Origin: Piscicola geometra
Lineage: Eukaryota > Annelida > Clitellata > Hirudinida > Piscicolidae
Direction: 5' to 3'
DNA: 64,000 nucleotides
Assembly: GCA_943735955.1 (NCBI GenBank)
Contig: OX030967.1
Coordinates: forward strand, 6,265,259-6,329,258
Part shown: positions 49,068 to 64,000 of the stretch, piece after piece
Layout: every line of letters starts with the position of its first letter
Numbering within the stretch: position 1 is the first letter of the stretch
Program-made: the position numbers and the translations under genes
The notes under the pieces: model-generated
Seen by the model: only the letters and a program-made list of their open reading frames with translations
What the model was told of the DNA's origin: nothing
The model's database searches: none

Positions 49068-51744
49068 CACCATCATCATCACCATCACCATCATCATCAT
49101 CATGAGCACTACCTTCCCTCTGAAGAGCATGACAGGCACGACGAAGCGACTGCGACATCGCGCAGACCTCGCTGAAGCCACCAAGGCGCTCAAGTCTTTC
49201 ATCTCGTCGTTGTGGTGGCTGCTGTGGGGGTTGTGGTGGCTGGTGTGGTGGTTGTCAGATGGAGTGTGTGTGGTTGTGGTGGCTGTTGTGGTGGTTGTCA
49301 GATGGAGTGTGTGTGGTTGTGGTGGCTGCTGTGGTGGTTGTCAGATGGAGTGTGTGTGGTTGTGGTGGCTGTTGTGGTGGCTGGTGTGGTGGTTGCTGTG
49401 GTGGTTGTCAGATGGAGTGTGCGTGGTTGTGGTGGCTGCTGTGGTGGTTGTCAGATGGAGTGTGTGTGGTTGTGGTGGCTGCTGTGGTGGTTGTCAGATG
49501 GAGTGTGTGTGGTTGTGGTGGCTGTTGTGGTGGTTGTGGTGGCTGGTGTGGTGGTTGCTGTGGTGGTTGTCAGATGGAGTGTGCGTGGTTGTGGTGGCTG
49601 CTGTGGTGGTTGTGGTGGCTGTTGTGGTGGTTGTCAGATGGAGTGTGTGTGGTTGTGGTGGCTGTTGTGGTGGTTGTCAGATGGAGTGTGTGTGGTTGTG
49701 GTGGCTGTTGTGGTGGTTGTCAGATGGAGCGTGTGTGGTTGTGGTGGCTGTTGTGGTGGTTGTCAGATGGAGTGTGTGTGGTTGTGGTGGCTGTTGTGGT
49801 GGTTGTCAGATGGAGTGTGTGTGGTTGTGGTGGCTGTTGTGGTGGTTGTCAGATGGAGCGTGTGTGGTTGTGGTGGCTGTTGTGGTGGTTGTCAGATGGA
49901 GTGTGTGTGATTGTGGTGGCTGTTGTGGTGGTTGTCAGATGGAGTGTGTGTGGTTGTGGTGGCTGTTGTGGTGGTTGTCAGATGGAGTGTGTGTGATTGT
50001 GGTGGCTGTTGTGGTGGTTGTCAGATGGAGTGTGTGTGGTTGTGGTGGCTGTTGTGGTGGTTGTCAGATGGAGTGTGTGTGCTTGTGGTGGCTGTTGTGG
50101 TGGTTGTCAGATGGAGTGTGTGTGGTTGTGGTGGCTGTTGTGGTGGTTGTCAGATGGAGTGTGTGTGGTTGTGGTGGCTGTTGTGGTGGTTGTCAGATGG
50201 AGTGTGTGTGATTGTGGTGGCTGTTGTGGTGGTTGTCAGATGGAGTGTGTGTGGTTGTGGTGGCTGTTGTGGTGGTTGTCAGATGGAGTGTGTGTGGTTG
50301 TGGTGGCTGTTGTGATGGTTGTCAGATGGAGCGTGTGTGGTTGTGGTGGCTGTTGTGGTGGTTGTCAGATGGAGTGTGTGTGGTTGTGGTGGCTGTTGTG
50401 ATGGTTGTCAGATGGAGCGTGTGTGGTTGTGGTGGCTGTTGTGATGGTTGTCAGATGGAGTGTGTGTGGTTGTGGTGGCTGTTGTGGTGGTTGTCAGATG
50501 GAGTGTGTGTGGTTGTGGTGGCTGTTGTGATGGTTGTCAGATGGAGCGTGTGTGGTTGTGGTGGCTGTTGTGATGGTTGTCAGATGGAGTGTGTGTGGTT
50601 GTGGTGGCTGTTGTGGTGGTTGTCAGATGGAGTGTGTGTGATTGTGGTGGCTGTTGTGGTGGTTGTCAGATGGAGTGTGTGTGGTTGTGGTGGCTGTTGT
50701 GGTGGTTGTCAGATGGAGTGTGTGTGGTTGTGGTGGTTGTCAGATGGAGTGTGTGTGGTTGTGGTGGCTGTTGTGGTGGTTGTCAGATGGAGTGTGTGTG
50801 CTTGTGGTGGCTGAGATGGTTTTATTGGTAGTGCCCACCCACATCTTCTCATCACCCATCTTCTACCCCACTCTCCCCCCCTTCTCATCCCACACAATCC
50901 ATTTCCTCAACCACTCCTCTTAACCCCCCCCCCTCACCAACCCATGCACCTCTCCTCACCCACCCACCCACGCACCTCTCCTCACCAACCAACCCACCCA
51001 CGCACCTCTCCTCCTCCTCACTGCTACTGCTTGCCAGAGGGATGATCACCTTTGAAGGGTAGTGTCCGCAGAGCAAGCCCCCTGAGTTGTCTAGCAACTG
51101 CATTAAGGTAGGTGGGTGGAGGAGGTAGGTGGAGGAGGTAGGTGGAAGTGGTTGGTAGAGGAGGTTGGTAAAGGAGGTTGGTGGTGGAGGTGGTTGGTGG
51201 AGGAGGTTGGTGGTGGAAGTGGTTGGTAGAGGAGGTTGGTGGTAAAGGAGGTTAGTGGTAGTGGTGTTAGGATGATTCAATTATATTCAATTGTGTTTTG
51301 AAAAACTGATGATAATTATTATGGTGGTGGTAGTGGCGATTATGATGATGGTAGTGATAATGATGATGATAGTGATAATGGTGATGATGAAACACAAACA
51401 GTGAATGCTTGATCTCTGGAGAACAACTCAATGCAGTTATCCAAGAAGACATCCCCCTGGATGGGAAAATGAATGGATGTATGATTCTATTGAACTTCCA
51501 TAGTTTAAGCATAGACGAATAAATTGATGGATGAAGAGATAAAGACATGAATAGCTGGATAGAAAGACTAATTAATAAAAAATGATCTATCCATTTCTAA
51601 TGCAAAGACATCTGCAGACGCCTGCACCTGGTGACTGCCAGGATGGGAACGGTAAACGTTCTGGAATAAATGACCGAGCAAGAATTCCAAATCCTTCTTG
51701 CTTACAAAATCTTCTGATTTTGAACTTTCCTTTAATTTATCCAT
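44860..51744 (-). CDS. MTMR14: Myotubularin-related protein 14 (MTMR14), complete, 15 exons
   Basis: Phosphoinositide 3-phosphatase acting on PI3P and PI(3,5)P2, affecting autophagy and calcium handling. Exons from the 5' end (minus): 51744-51628, 51456-51400, 51097-51006, 49218-49113, 48967-48630, 48349-48212, 48061-47988, 47863-47793, 47191-47117, 46994-46931, 46820-46751, 46503-46411, 46094-45423, 45131-45023, 44928-44860; 714 residues, phases close. Marks: [87 protein letters not shown], active site [12 protein letters not shown] with the catalytic Cys and the CX5R-type loop intact, [28 protein letters not shown]. Exon 5 has a long Asn/Asp-rich insert and exon 13 (672 nt) a Thr/Asn/Ser/Asp-rich linker. 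The C-terminus [17 protein letters not shown] fits the family tail. The start codon is only 163 bp from the PWP2 stop. Confidence 0.96.
45211..45412 (+). mobile_element. tRNA-derived SINE-like element, copy 2 (best preserved)
   Basis: It lies in an MTMR14 intron, antisense to the gene. Box A tagctgagtcgg (45223-45234) and box B ggttcaagtgc (45272-45282) are spaced as in a tRNA. The body that follows contains atgccctagtaaccc, ggcgcaaatg, gcctaagtggcctgg and ggttatacgccac, then ataatgctc and an ATT tail. RNA polymerase III transcription would read the plus strand. Confidence 0.8.
46195..46400. repeat. C-rich minisatellite in MTMR14 intron
   Basis: Units of accaaccaccctcacctcac with extra cacc blocks, between exons 12 and 13. 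Confidence 0.9.
46634..46750. repeat. (CA)n microsatellite in MTMR14 intron
   Basis: CA repeats with aaacacaaa interruptions; they begin at the donor of exon 11 on the minus strand (46750). Confidence 0.95.
47285..47790. repeat. C-rich minisatellite filling an MTMR14 intron
   Basis: Tandem caccctctccaccacac and cccacacctacaccaca variants occupy almost all of the intron between 47191 and 47793. Confidence 0.92.
48062..48205. repeat. (GT)n repeats in MTMR14 intron
   Basis: tgtgtgtgtttg-type repeats fill the intron between 48061 and 48212. Confidence 0.93.
48360..48540. repeat. G-rich gggtatggggag minisatellite in MTMR14 intron
   Basis: Units of gggtatggggagggtggtga with variable length, between exons at 48349 and 48630. 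Confidence 0.9.
48968..49112. repeat. (CAT)n repeat filling an MTMR14 intron
   Basis: catcatcatcac simple sequence makes up nearly the entire 145-bp intron between exons 4 and 5. Confidence 0.92.
49219..50818. repeat. 43-bp minisatellite in MTMR14 intron 3, about 36 copies
   Basis: The unit contains ggttgtggtggctgttgtgg then tggttgtcagatggagtgtg, 43 bp in all, with truncated and duplicated units near the left end (49370-49660). Variants gcgtgt, gattgt and tgatgg mark sub-blocks. It begins at the acceptor of exon 4. The open frames are repeat artefacts. Confidence 0.97.
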
Positions 51745-51907
51745 CACTAAGTAAATCTAATACAACACCCCTTATTAAAGATGTGTTACGTGATGGAAGA
51801 TGGTACCGCAAGGGTCGTATAAATGAACTAAAAAAAGTAATTTATTAAGAAAAAAATGAAAAACGAAAAAAATATATTGAAATAATATTATAAAAAGGTT
51901 TATGGAA
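51745..51907 (-). promoter_or_regulatory. 163-bp spacer PWP2 to MTMR14 with AATAAA and pyrimidine-AG
   Basis: On the minus strand the PWP2 stop is followed 62 nt later by aataaa (51846-51841), then directly by ttactttttttag ending at 51828. The MTMR14 start codon follows 83 nt downstream. A perfect acceptor-like site in so short a spacer suggests either a 5' UTR intron that starts inside or upstream of PWP2, or spliced-leader trans-splicing. Confidence 0.65.
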
Positions 51908-52931
51908 TTAGTCTTCAGGATCACTGAAAAGCATCATTTCTGGCTCCCCTCCCCCATCTATTCCACTGTCAGCCCCATCTTGAGCCCCTCTCTCCACCAA
52001 CACTTGCATGTTGTAGATCGCTCGTTCATTCCTGTGTTTGAGGGTGTAGCAAATACGTTGCAAAAGTTGAAATTATAAAATAATATTGTTTACTTAAGCA
52101 ATATTTGAAACTTAATGCCACAACTTCAATCACAGCTCCACACTTTACCTCGCCACAAACCCCATATCCATCTCACTACCCACAACGAGTATTCCACACA
52201 ACGCACAAGCACCAAAGCGACTGACACTTCAAGGACGAGGGCAGTTTTGTTGAGTGCCTTCTGGAGACTCCTCAGACAGGCCTGCAACTGCAACCTCTCC
52301 ACGCCCACCCTGCCCCTCATCTTCATCGCCCCAACCAGCATCAGGGCCTCGCAACACGACAGATACACCCCCACATGCAGGCCCCCCTCCAGCCTGCCCG
52401 CCACGAAGCGCAACAGCTTGCACACGTAATTCTCTGGCAACTCCTGACTCAGCAACAGGAAGTGGTTTGCCGTGACGTCAGCATCCGCCATCTTGTTGCT
52501 CGTCAGACCACCTCCTCCTCCTTCATTGCCTTCATCATCATCATCATCACCACTGCCAGCATCATCATCAGGAGCAGTAGGAGCACACACAGCCTTGAGG
52601 ACCTCCTCGATCAACTGAGGCTGGTTCAACCTCAAGGCCATCATAAGGGCGTCTCCATGGCGACCCTGCAGCGAGGCCTGCGAGATGCGTGAGGGAGTGA
52701 TCGAGGTGTCGAGGTGGTAGGGGTCGAAGGCGTCCACGTGCGTGTGTTCCGAAGAGAACGTCACCACGCCCTCTGTCGTCGCTGCACTGAACGAGAGGCC
52801 TGTGTGGTGGTTGTGCTACTACTACTACTACTACTACTGCTACTACTACTACTACTACTACTACCACAACTACTACTACTACTATTACTACTACTACAAC
52901 TACTACTACTACTACTACTACTGCTACTACA

Positions 52932-52999
<68 letters not shown>

Positions 53000-53013
53000 C
53001 ACAACTACTACTT

Positions 53014-53078
<65 letters not shown>

Positions 53079-53087
53079 GCTACTACA

Positions 53088-53158
<71 letters not shown>

Positions 53159-56100
53159 CACTACTACTAGTACCACCTGTAGGACACACACAGACGTCTG
53201 ATACTCTGACTTCTGCTCTGTAGGCTCTGGAACTGAACTCTCCACTCCTCACTCCAGGCAGCGACACCTGGCGCATGAAATAAACATTCGAGAATTTGCA
53301 CAAACGAGGAACTGATATTTCAAATATTAGTTATATTCTAATAGTTTTATAGATCAAATGCAGGAAGGAAAAAAATAATAATCATCAAGATCACCTTCTT
53401 TCCTCCATTAGTGACGTCATCATCCACCAGATCGACATTGCCCCACTCCGTCATCCTGCGTCTGTCCAGGAACTCCTGATGGATGGATGGATGGGTGGAA
53501 AAAAAATGGATGGATAGATAGATAGATAGATGGATGAATGAACGAATGGATAGATGGATAGAAGGATAGACGGACAAAAGTACAAAGACAAAGATGGCGA
53601 CTGAACACAGACACACAGAGACACGTGCCTGGGTGCCGTCGAGAGAGAGGTTGGCTGAGACGTGGAACTTGCGGAAGAGGAGCTCCTCGCTCACGTGGTA
53701 CAAACAGACCACGCCCCCATCGCCACCTGCCAGCAAGTACTCCCCGTCGGCTGTGTACTTGATGCTGCGGAATGCTCTGAGGGGGGTGAGTGGGTGGGTG
53801 GTGAACTATTTATCGTCATCATCATTATCACCTCCATCATCATTATCATCACCCACTTTGACTTTTTCTTCGCTGTAATCTTGTCGCTCTTGTTTCTGTC
53901 ACATCACATAAATCACCTTCAGCTTCATCATCATCATCAGTCTTCCCACATCATCATCATCAGTCTTCCCACATCATCATCATCAGTCTTCCCACATCAT
54001 CATCACAATCACCACTATTATCACTATCGACTTCATCATCATCATAACCACACCATCATTATCACCACCACCACCACCACATCATCATCATCACCAGCAG
54101 CAGCACCTGGAGTAGCCCAAGTCAGCGGCCCCTTCGACACAGTGCGTCTGCTGCAGGCTGTTGACGTCATAGAAGGTCACGTGGCAGTCAAGTGTTGCTA
54201 TGGCGACCTCCCTGCCGTCAGGTCTGAACGCCACGCTGAGAGCTGATTGGTCGGTGGTGGTTTGGGATGACAGAAAATGAAGATTGTTTGATGGTGTGAT
54301 CAAATCATTCATTCGGTTTGCAATTATCATCCCAATAAACACCATCACCATCATCATCATTAACACCACCACCATCATCATCATCATCACCACCACCATC
54401 ATCATCATCATCACCATCAGAGGACAACTGGATCACTTGTCTGGACTGGCCTGCCTGGAAGATGGACCAGAGTCTGTGGCAGGATCGAGTCTTCGTCCAT
54501 CAACCTCATCCAAACACCTCACCTAGGCATCCATCCTCCCTCCCCTACCCCCTCACGCACCACCTCATCTACCCCCCAACCAACTCCATCACCCTCCTCC
54601 CCTCACCTTCACGCACACCTCATCTACCCCCTCCCCCAGCCCACTCCATCACCCTCCTCCCCTCCCCCTCACGCACCACCTCATCTACCCCCCCTCAACC
54701 CACTCCATCACCCTCCTCCCCTCCCCCTCACGCACCGCACAGTGTGGTCCCAAGAGGCGGAGGCGAGAAGGTGTTCAGAGGGACTGTAGCAGAGACTGCT
54801 CAGTGGAGCCTCGTGACCCGATAACACCTGTATTAGGGGGGAGGTGTTGGTGATGATGATGTCAACTCCAAACTTATATACTTTTCTCCTATCTAATTCA
54901 ACACCACTCCACCATCCCACCACCACCCTCCCCTCCCTGCCACCCTGATACCATCCTCCACTTCCCCTTCTACCCACCACTACCACTACATCCCTCCTCC
55001 ACCCACCAATACCACTCCACCCCTCCTCCACCCACCACTACCACTCCACCCCTCCTCCCCCCTCCACCGTTATGAGCAGACCAGTCTTGAGCGACCACAC
55101 AAACACCTCAAAGACGTCATGCCCGCCTGCACACACCACCTCCCCCTCCCCGTCCACCACCACGCATGCGAACTGAGTGGATGTCCTCTCGGGAGCTGTC
55201 AGCACACGGAAGTTGCGGTATCTGTCGAGGAGGGAGGGTGGGAGGGTGGGAGAGGGTGGGTGGGGAAGGGAGAGGGAGGGAGGGAGGGTGGGAGGGAGGG
55301 AGGGAGGGAGGGAGGGTGAGAGGAAGGGTGGATATGATGTCATAAGAGTGATGGGAAATTGATGGATGGTAAAGTGCTAGATGGATGAATGAATAGATGG
55401 GAAAGAAAGAAAGAATGGAGGTATAGATGAATGGATGGATGGATGGAGAGAGACTGGATGGATGGATGGATAGATGGAAGCACCTGATCATGTCGAAGGC
55501 TCGCACAGTTCCATCGTATGATGACGTCACCAAGGATTTGCCATTGCTGTTAAACTTCACTCCTGAGAGATGGATGGATGGTTGGGTAGATGGATGGATG
55601 GATGGTTGGATGGATAGATAGATGAGTAGATGGATGGATGAATGGATGGATAGATGAGTAGATGGATGGATGGATGGGTAGATAGATGGATGGATGAATG
55701 GATGGATACCAGTAACAGAAGAGGTGTGTTGGTTGAAGGTGATGAAGCATTGGCCACTTGAGCTGTCCCACACCTTCACCTGGATGCAAGGAAGGGTGGA
55801 TGAGGAGGAGAAAGAGAAAGGAAGTAATGAAGGAGTAAAGAAAAGAAAGCAACCTTGGAGTCCTCTCCTCCGGTGACGATGTACTTGCCGTCCCTGGAGT
55901 AGTCGATGCAGTTAGCCACTCCATGGTGGCCTGTGAGGGGGTGGTGGTGGTGGAAAGGTGGTGGGTGTGTGGTCAATGGAAAGTTAAAATTTGATAGTTC
56001 CACCAACACTGTCTATCTTTCATTCCCTATTTTTGACCCCAAACACCACCTTCAGCCACTCCCCCCATACACGCACCCTGTTGCTTGAGGACGTAGCACT

Positions 56101-59100
56101 GCGAATGCCACTCCCACACCAGGAGCTGGCCCAATGAGGGCACTCCTAAGGCAATCCAGTCTCCTGAGTGGTCGAAGTGCACTGTCCTGATTGGCTGGTC
56201 AGAAATGCTGGAGTGGGATTGGTGGGAGTGGGATTGGTGGGAGTGGGATTGGTCGAAATGGGATTGGTGGGTGATGAGATGACATTACTAGGATGTTAAT
56301 AGTTAATTCTAAAATTGTAAAATTCGAAAAACATCAACTATGATGTCATTACTAACAACAACAAAAGCAACATCAACATAACGAACAACAATAACTAAAA
56401 CATACAGACAACAGAACAACAACAATAACAAGAACACGCAAACAACACAACAACAAGAAGAAGAAGACACCTGAGTGAGTGAATGAGAGTGAAGGAAGGC
56501 ATTTCGTGCAGGTAAAAGCTTCCATTCTCAAATGACGTCACCATCATTTGTTTTTGTTTGTGGTAGTCGCATGACGTCATCCTGATGATTGAGCTCCTAT
56601 TGTTGTCGTTGTTGTTGGTGACTTTGTTGTCGTTGTTGAGAAGTTGTCGAAAACTGAATCTGTGTGAGTGTTGTGGTTGTTGGTGGATGGATGGATAGAT
56701 TGATGGAAGTTGGAAGGATGGATGATGAAGAATGGACTATGATGAAAGGATGGATGATGTAGAATGGACTATGATGAAAGGATGGATGATGTAGAATGGA
56801 CTATGATGAAAGGATGGATGATGTAGAATGGACTATGATGAAAGGATGGATGATGTAGAATGGACTATGATGAAAGGATGGATGATGTAGAATGGACTAT
56901 GATGAAAGGATGGATGATGTAGAATGGACTATGATGAAAGGATGGATGATGTAGAATGGACTATGATGAAAGGATTGATGATGTAGAATGGACTATGATG
57001 AAAGGATGGATGATGTAGAATGGACTATGATGAAAGGATGGATGATGTAGAATGGACTATGATGAAAGGATGGATGATGTAGAATGGACTATGATGAAAG
57101 GATTGATGATGTAGAATGGACTATGATGAAAGGATGGATGAATGACGGATGGATGATGAAGAATGGATTATGATGAAAGGATTGATGATGTAGAATGGAC
57201 TATGATGAAAGGATGGATGATGTAGAATGGACTATGATGAAAGGATGGATGATGTAGAATGGACTATGATGAAAGGATGGATGATGTAGAATGGACTATG
57301 ATGAAAGGATGGATGATGTAGAATGGACTATGATGAAAGGATGGATGATGTAGAATGGACTATGATGAAAGGATGGATGATGTAGAATGGACTATGATGA
57401 AAGGATTGATGATGTAGAATGGACTATGATGAAAGGATGGATGATGTAGAATGGACTATGATGAAAGGATGGATGATGTAGAATGGACTATGATGAAAGG
57501 ATGGATGATGTAGAATGGACTATGATGAAAGGATGGATGATGTAGAATGGACTATGATGAAAGGATGGATGATGTAGAATGGACTATGATGAAAGGATGG
57601 ATGATGTAGAATGGACTATGATGAAAGGATGGATGATGTAGAATGGACTATGATGAAAGGATGGATGAATGACGGATGGATGATGAAGAATGGATTATGA
57701 TGAAAGGATGGATGAATGAATTAATGAGGTGCCAATGCGACAAACTTGGAGGTCCTCTTGTACTTGACGCAGTCTGGAAGTTCTGGAACCTCATCCACCC
57801 CCTCCCCCATCTTCTTCTTCTTCTTTCTCTTCCTCCCATCCTCATCATCCTCATCATCTTCTTCATCGTCATCTTCATCAGCCGTCATCATCATCATCAT
57901 CTTCTCTGCGACATCCTTTCTTTTACCTCTCTTCAGTCCATCCAAGGAGCAGTCACATGACCACACCATCAACTCACCCAACTCACTCAAGCCCAAAACC
58001 TGGTCATGATGATGATGATGATTATAAGAATTTTAATAAATATATTATTTATTGAAGCCTCATCATCATCATCACCAACATCAAGGGAATCCTTGAGGAA
58101 AAAGCAGCCAATGACAGCGTCCTTGAGACCACAGAGCGAATGTGATTGGAGGTTGAGGAACATCTGACAGCCAATCACGTAACAGTTCTGGTCTTTACTG
58201 CCTGCACAGATCACTCTGATAGGTGGCGTGGTGTAAAGAGTGCATGGAATGTTGAATTATCGACGAATCATATTTCCTCTCCTCATTCATCCACCTCACC
58301 ATCTCCTCACTCCACTATCCACTCCCTCCCCTCCCTCCACCACACCACCCATTCAAACCTTCCGCCACCTCCACTCCCCCATCCTACCTCCCCCTACCTA
58401 CCTACCACCACCACCCCAACAACCCACCTGGAGTCAGCGGACCAGTCAAGGGTGGTAGCGCAGTGGTGCATGATGGTGAATCTCTTATCCACCACGAAGG
58501 GGTTGATCTCAGGCCGCGTGCCCGGAGTCCTGTACAGCACCACGCTGTTGTCTATCGACACTGCAAAGCGTCTGTTGTGTGGGTGGGTGGGTGGGTAAGT
58601 TGATGGGTGGGTGAGTTGATGGGTGGGTGGGTAAGTTGGTGGGTGGGTGGGTGGTTGATGGGTGGGTGAGTGGTTGATGGGTGGATGAGTGGTTGATGGG
58701 TGGGTGAGTGGTTGATGGGTGAGGGGTGCATCTATTTTATCATCTTCTAATATCTTTTTTTTTGTCACACTAACCCTTCATCCTTCTCCCCATCCCAACC
58801 CACCATCACATCCCCCCTTCCCAGTGCCCTAAATCCCCCACTCACCATCCCTACCTACTACTCACCACCTACCAGCCATCAACCCTCCAAACCTCCATCC
58901 CACTTGTCCACATTCCACCACCCACCCACCTACCCACCCACTCACGCACCCCCCATCAGGACTGAAGGCGACAGCAGACACTGGCCTTTTGAAGTGGTGT
59001 TGGTGGATGCATGAGCGCGTCTGCAGTCCTATGAACTGAGCCTGGCCCCCTGTCGTCGTCGTCGTCATAGTAGTAGTAGTGGTGGTGGTGAGAAGATGGA

Positions 59101-59994
59101 TGGATGGGTAAAGGATGGATAGATCAAAGGGTTTGGAATGGATTGATAAATGAATGAACTGAACATATTGAAGTGAAATCAGAAAATTTATACAACTCTG
59201 TTATTAAATCAGCCAATACCCTTTCCACCACCTATCTCACCACACCATGCACGCTCCCTCCACCCCACACCACACCATGTCCTCTCCCTCCACACCGACC
59301 CCACCCCACACACCCTCATCGACGACGAGCAGCATGGTGTTGTCAGGAGACATGGCCATGGTGACGACATTGTATGTGCTCGCTGGAGGCAGCGTCTGTA
59401 GTCGGTTGCTGTGAAGATAGGTGAGATGGTGGTGGTGGAAAAAGACAGTAAGGCAAATGGACTCAAAAACCCCATTGAACCTCGCACTACAACTTCCACA
59501 CCATTCCCCACTCACCCCTACCACACCACCCCCCCCCCCCCACAGAGCACCCACTTGGCGAGGTCGAAGACAGACACCCTGTTCGAGACTGCACTGTAGA
59601 GGAGGCTGTTGTCGTTGCTGAAGATGACGTTGCCCTGGTTGTATGCCCTGCCTATCAGACTCGAGAACTAAGCACATGAGTGGTGAAGGTGGTGTTGATG
59701 ATGGTGAAGATGGTGTTGATGATGGTGGTGTTGATGATGGTGAAGATGATGAAGGTGGTGTTGATGATGGTGAAGATGATGAAGGTGGTGTTGATGAAAA
59801 TGGAGATGATGAAGGTGGTGTTGATAAGGATGAAGATGAAGTGGGTCAGGGAGAAGGAAAGTGATGAGAAGAGACTGAAGAATTCAGAGATGAATTGTAA
59901 AAAATAGTAAGATTTTTAGAGTTTATTTATTTTTAGTCAAATAATTAAATGCATCATTGAAACGTTCAAGACCCACCTGGTAATTGAGAGTCAT
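51908..59994 (-). CDS. PWP2: PWP2, WD40 component of the SSU processome, complete, 21 exons
   Basis: Subunit of the UTP-B complex in the nucleolus, needed for 18S rRNA processing. Exons from 5' (minus): 59994-59977, 59667-59555, 59408-59314, 59049-58950, 58571-58428, 58215-58080, 57999-57746, 56659-56471, 56207-56077, 55930-55854, 55779-55710, 55562-55484, 55221-55068, 54827-54736, 54473-54415, 54242-54107, 53776-53629, 53475-53395, 53267-53177, 52799-52184, 52031-51908; 968 residues. Two WD40 propellers are evident: [155 protein letters not shown], then the helical C-terminal domain ([28 protein letters not shown]). Exon 7 has an Asp/Glu then Lys-rich insert. The first coding exon is only 18 nt. 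The last donor (52184) is the least certain; the intron 53628-53476 appears to have a GC donor. Confidence 0.96.
52815..53170. repeat. (CTA)n microsatellite that makes up a whole PWP2 intron
   Basis: The intron is 52800-53176 (377 bp) and about 356 bp of it is (cta/tac)n with rare tgc, aca and acc interruptions. The exon join [14 protein letters not shown] matches the PWP2 family exactly, so the tract is intronic. Poly-Ser, poly-Val, poly-Leu and poly-Tyr frames across it are artefacts. Confidence 0.95.
53490..53580. repeat. ATGG/ATAG repeats in PWP2 intron
   Basis: gatggatggatg and gatagatagatag runs between exons 17 and 18. Confidence 0.88.
53818..54106. repeat. CAT/ACC repeats with four atcatcatcagtcttcccac units in PWP2 intron
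   Basis: Simple CAT repeats plus an about 23-bp repeated unit at 53925-54000; no coding content. Confidence 0.8.
54530..54735. repeat. C-rich repeat with ccactccatcaccctcctcc units in PWP2 intron
   Basis: About three copies of a 60-70-bp unit that ends in cccctcacgcacc, lying between exons 14 and 15. Confidence 0.85.
55230..55480. repeat. GGGA-rich and ATGG-rich repeats in PWP2 intron
   Basis: 55230-55325 is gggagggagggt-rich; 55375-55478 is (atgg/atag)n. Between exons 12 and 13. Confidence 0.85.
55563..55709. repeat. (ATGG)n microsatellite filling a PWP2 intron
   Basis: gatggatggatg with gatagatag and ggttgg variants occupies the complete 147-bp intron between exons 11 and 12. Confidence 0.93.
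56690..57718. repeat. 32-bp minisatellite in PWP2 intron 7, about 32 copies
   Basis: The unit contains atgatgtagaatggactatg followed by atgaaaggatgg, 32 bp in total. A variant block with gaatgacggatggatgatga occurs at about 57140-57170 and again at 57665-57695, marking a higher-order duplication of about 525 bp. Confidence 0.97.
58574..58730. repeat. GGGT/GAT minisatellite in PWP2 intron
   Basis: gggtgggtgagtggttgat units after exon 5. Confidence 0.9.
59690..59860. repeat. GAT-rich ggtgttgatgatggtgaaga repeat in PWP2 intron 1
   Basis: Tandem units of 24-33 bp between exon 1 (59977-59994) and exon 2. Confidence 0.9.
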
Positions 59995-60252
59995 TTCCAC
60001 AAAAAAATAAATTTTTGTAAATTTGAGCGATATTAGTAACACATGTTGAGGATACTTTTCTGTGCTAAAAGTGAAATCCTAAGTATTGAAATCTAAAAAG
60101 ATCAAAATGGCTGTTTTTATTTGAACTTGAAAAACTAATAAAAACTTGAAAAAAATTTATTTCAAAAAAATGTTTCAAAACAGTAAAAATACAGAGAATA
60201 ATATAAAACTATTTCCATCATCAGCACCGTCTCAACACTCCACACCACCACT
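59995..60252 (-). promoter_or_regulatory. 258-bp spacer DNMT1 to PWP2
   Basis: On the minus strand aataaa occurs at 60161-60156 and 60121-60116, followed by gatctttttag (AG at 60094-60093) and cacttttag (AG at 60066-60065) before the PWP2 start codon at 59994. No TATA box seen. Confidence 0.6.

Positions 60253-64000
<3,748 letters not shown>

Noticed and set aside
48946..50831. Long Val/Cys/Gly/Trp-rich open frames of up to 421 codons
   Set aside because: They follow the 43-bp array in MTMR14 intron 3; the true exon on this stretch is on the minus strand at 49113-49218.
51582..51848. Plus-strand 88-codon open frame
   Set aside because: It is antisense to the first exon of MTMR14 and to the PWP2-MTMR14 spacer; no homology or signals support it.
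52568..53303. Poly-Ser, poly-Val, poly-Leu and poly-Tyr open frames
   Set aside because: They cross the (CTA)n intron of PWP2. The exon join on either side restores the PWP2 sequence without the tract.

Overview
The window is animal genomic DNA. Every gene is split by GT-AG introns (two introns look GC-AG) and each recognisable product is a standard metazoan protein. DNAI4/WDR78 implies motile cilia and DNMT1 implies CpG methylation maintenance. Compact genes and many lineage-private minisatellites suggest an invertebrate that is not a nematode or insect; I cannot resolve the phylum from sequence alone.

Layout. 1-1944 is a 16-bp minisatellite and 1945-3131 is repeat-rich DNA with a large inverted repeat. 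3132-6128 (+) is a matrix metalloproteinase that lacks its 5' exon(s). 6584-7189 and 8710-9654 (+) are tandem paralogues encoding small secreted PAN/apple-like proteins, the second with a Thr/Pro/Lys mucin-like tail. 11021-15353 (+) is FUT8. 16901-19188 (-) is RGP1, head to head with PNKP (19473-25067, +). DNAI4/WDR78 follows (25525-42541, +), inflated by a 7-kb 29-bp array and a 5-kb 15-bp array in two introns, then ADF/cofilin (42842-43568, +). On the minus strand, read right to left, come DNMT1 (60253 to beyond the window edge), PWP2 (59994-51908) and MTMR14 (51744-44860).

For nine of the genes I joined exons by hand. Splice phases close across all joins, and total lengths come out near the lengths I recall for the vertebrate proteins (FUT8 599 aa, RGP1 388, PNKP 584, DNAI4 about 775, cofilin 148, MTMR14 714, PWP2 968). 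The genes do not form one pathway: secreted protease and small secreted proteins, glycosylation, Rab6-GEF/Golgi traffic, DNA end repair, cilia, actin, phosphoinositide phosphatase, rRNA processing and DNA methylation.

Three things stand out. First, nearly every intron has its own private minisatellite, the largest being in the axonemal dynein gene. Second, two runs of three codirectional genes are separated by only 163-457 bp, with AATAAA and pyrimidine-AG signals in the gaps, a layout seen with operons and spliced-leader trans-splicing. Third, three copies of a tRNA-derived SINE-like element are present.
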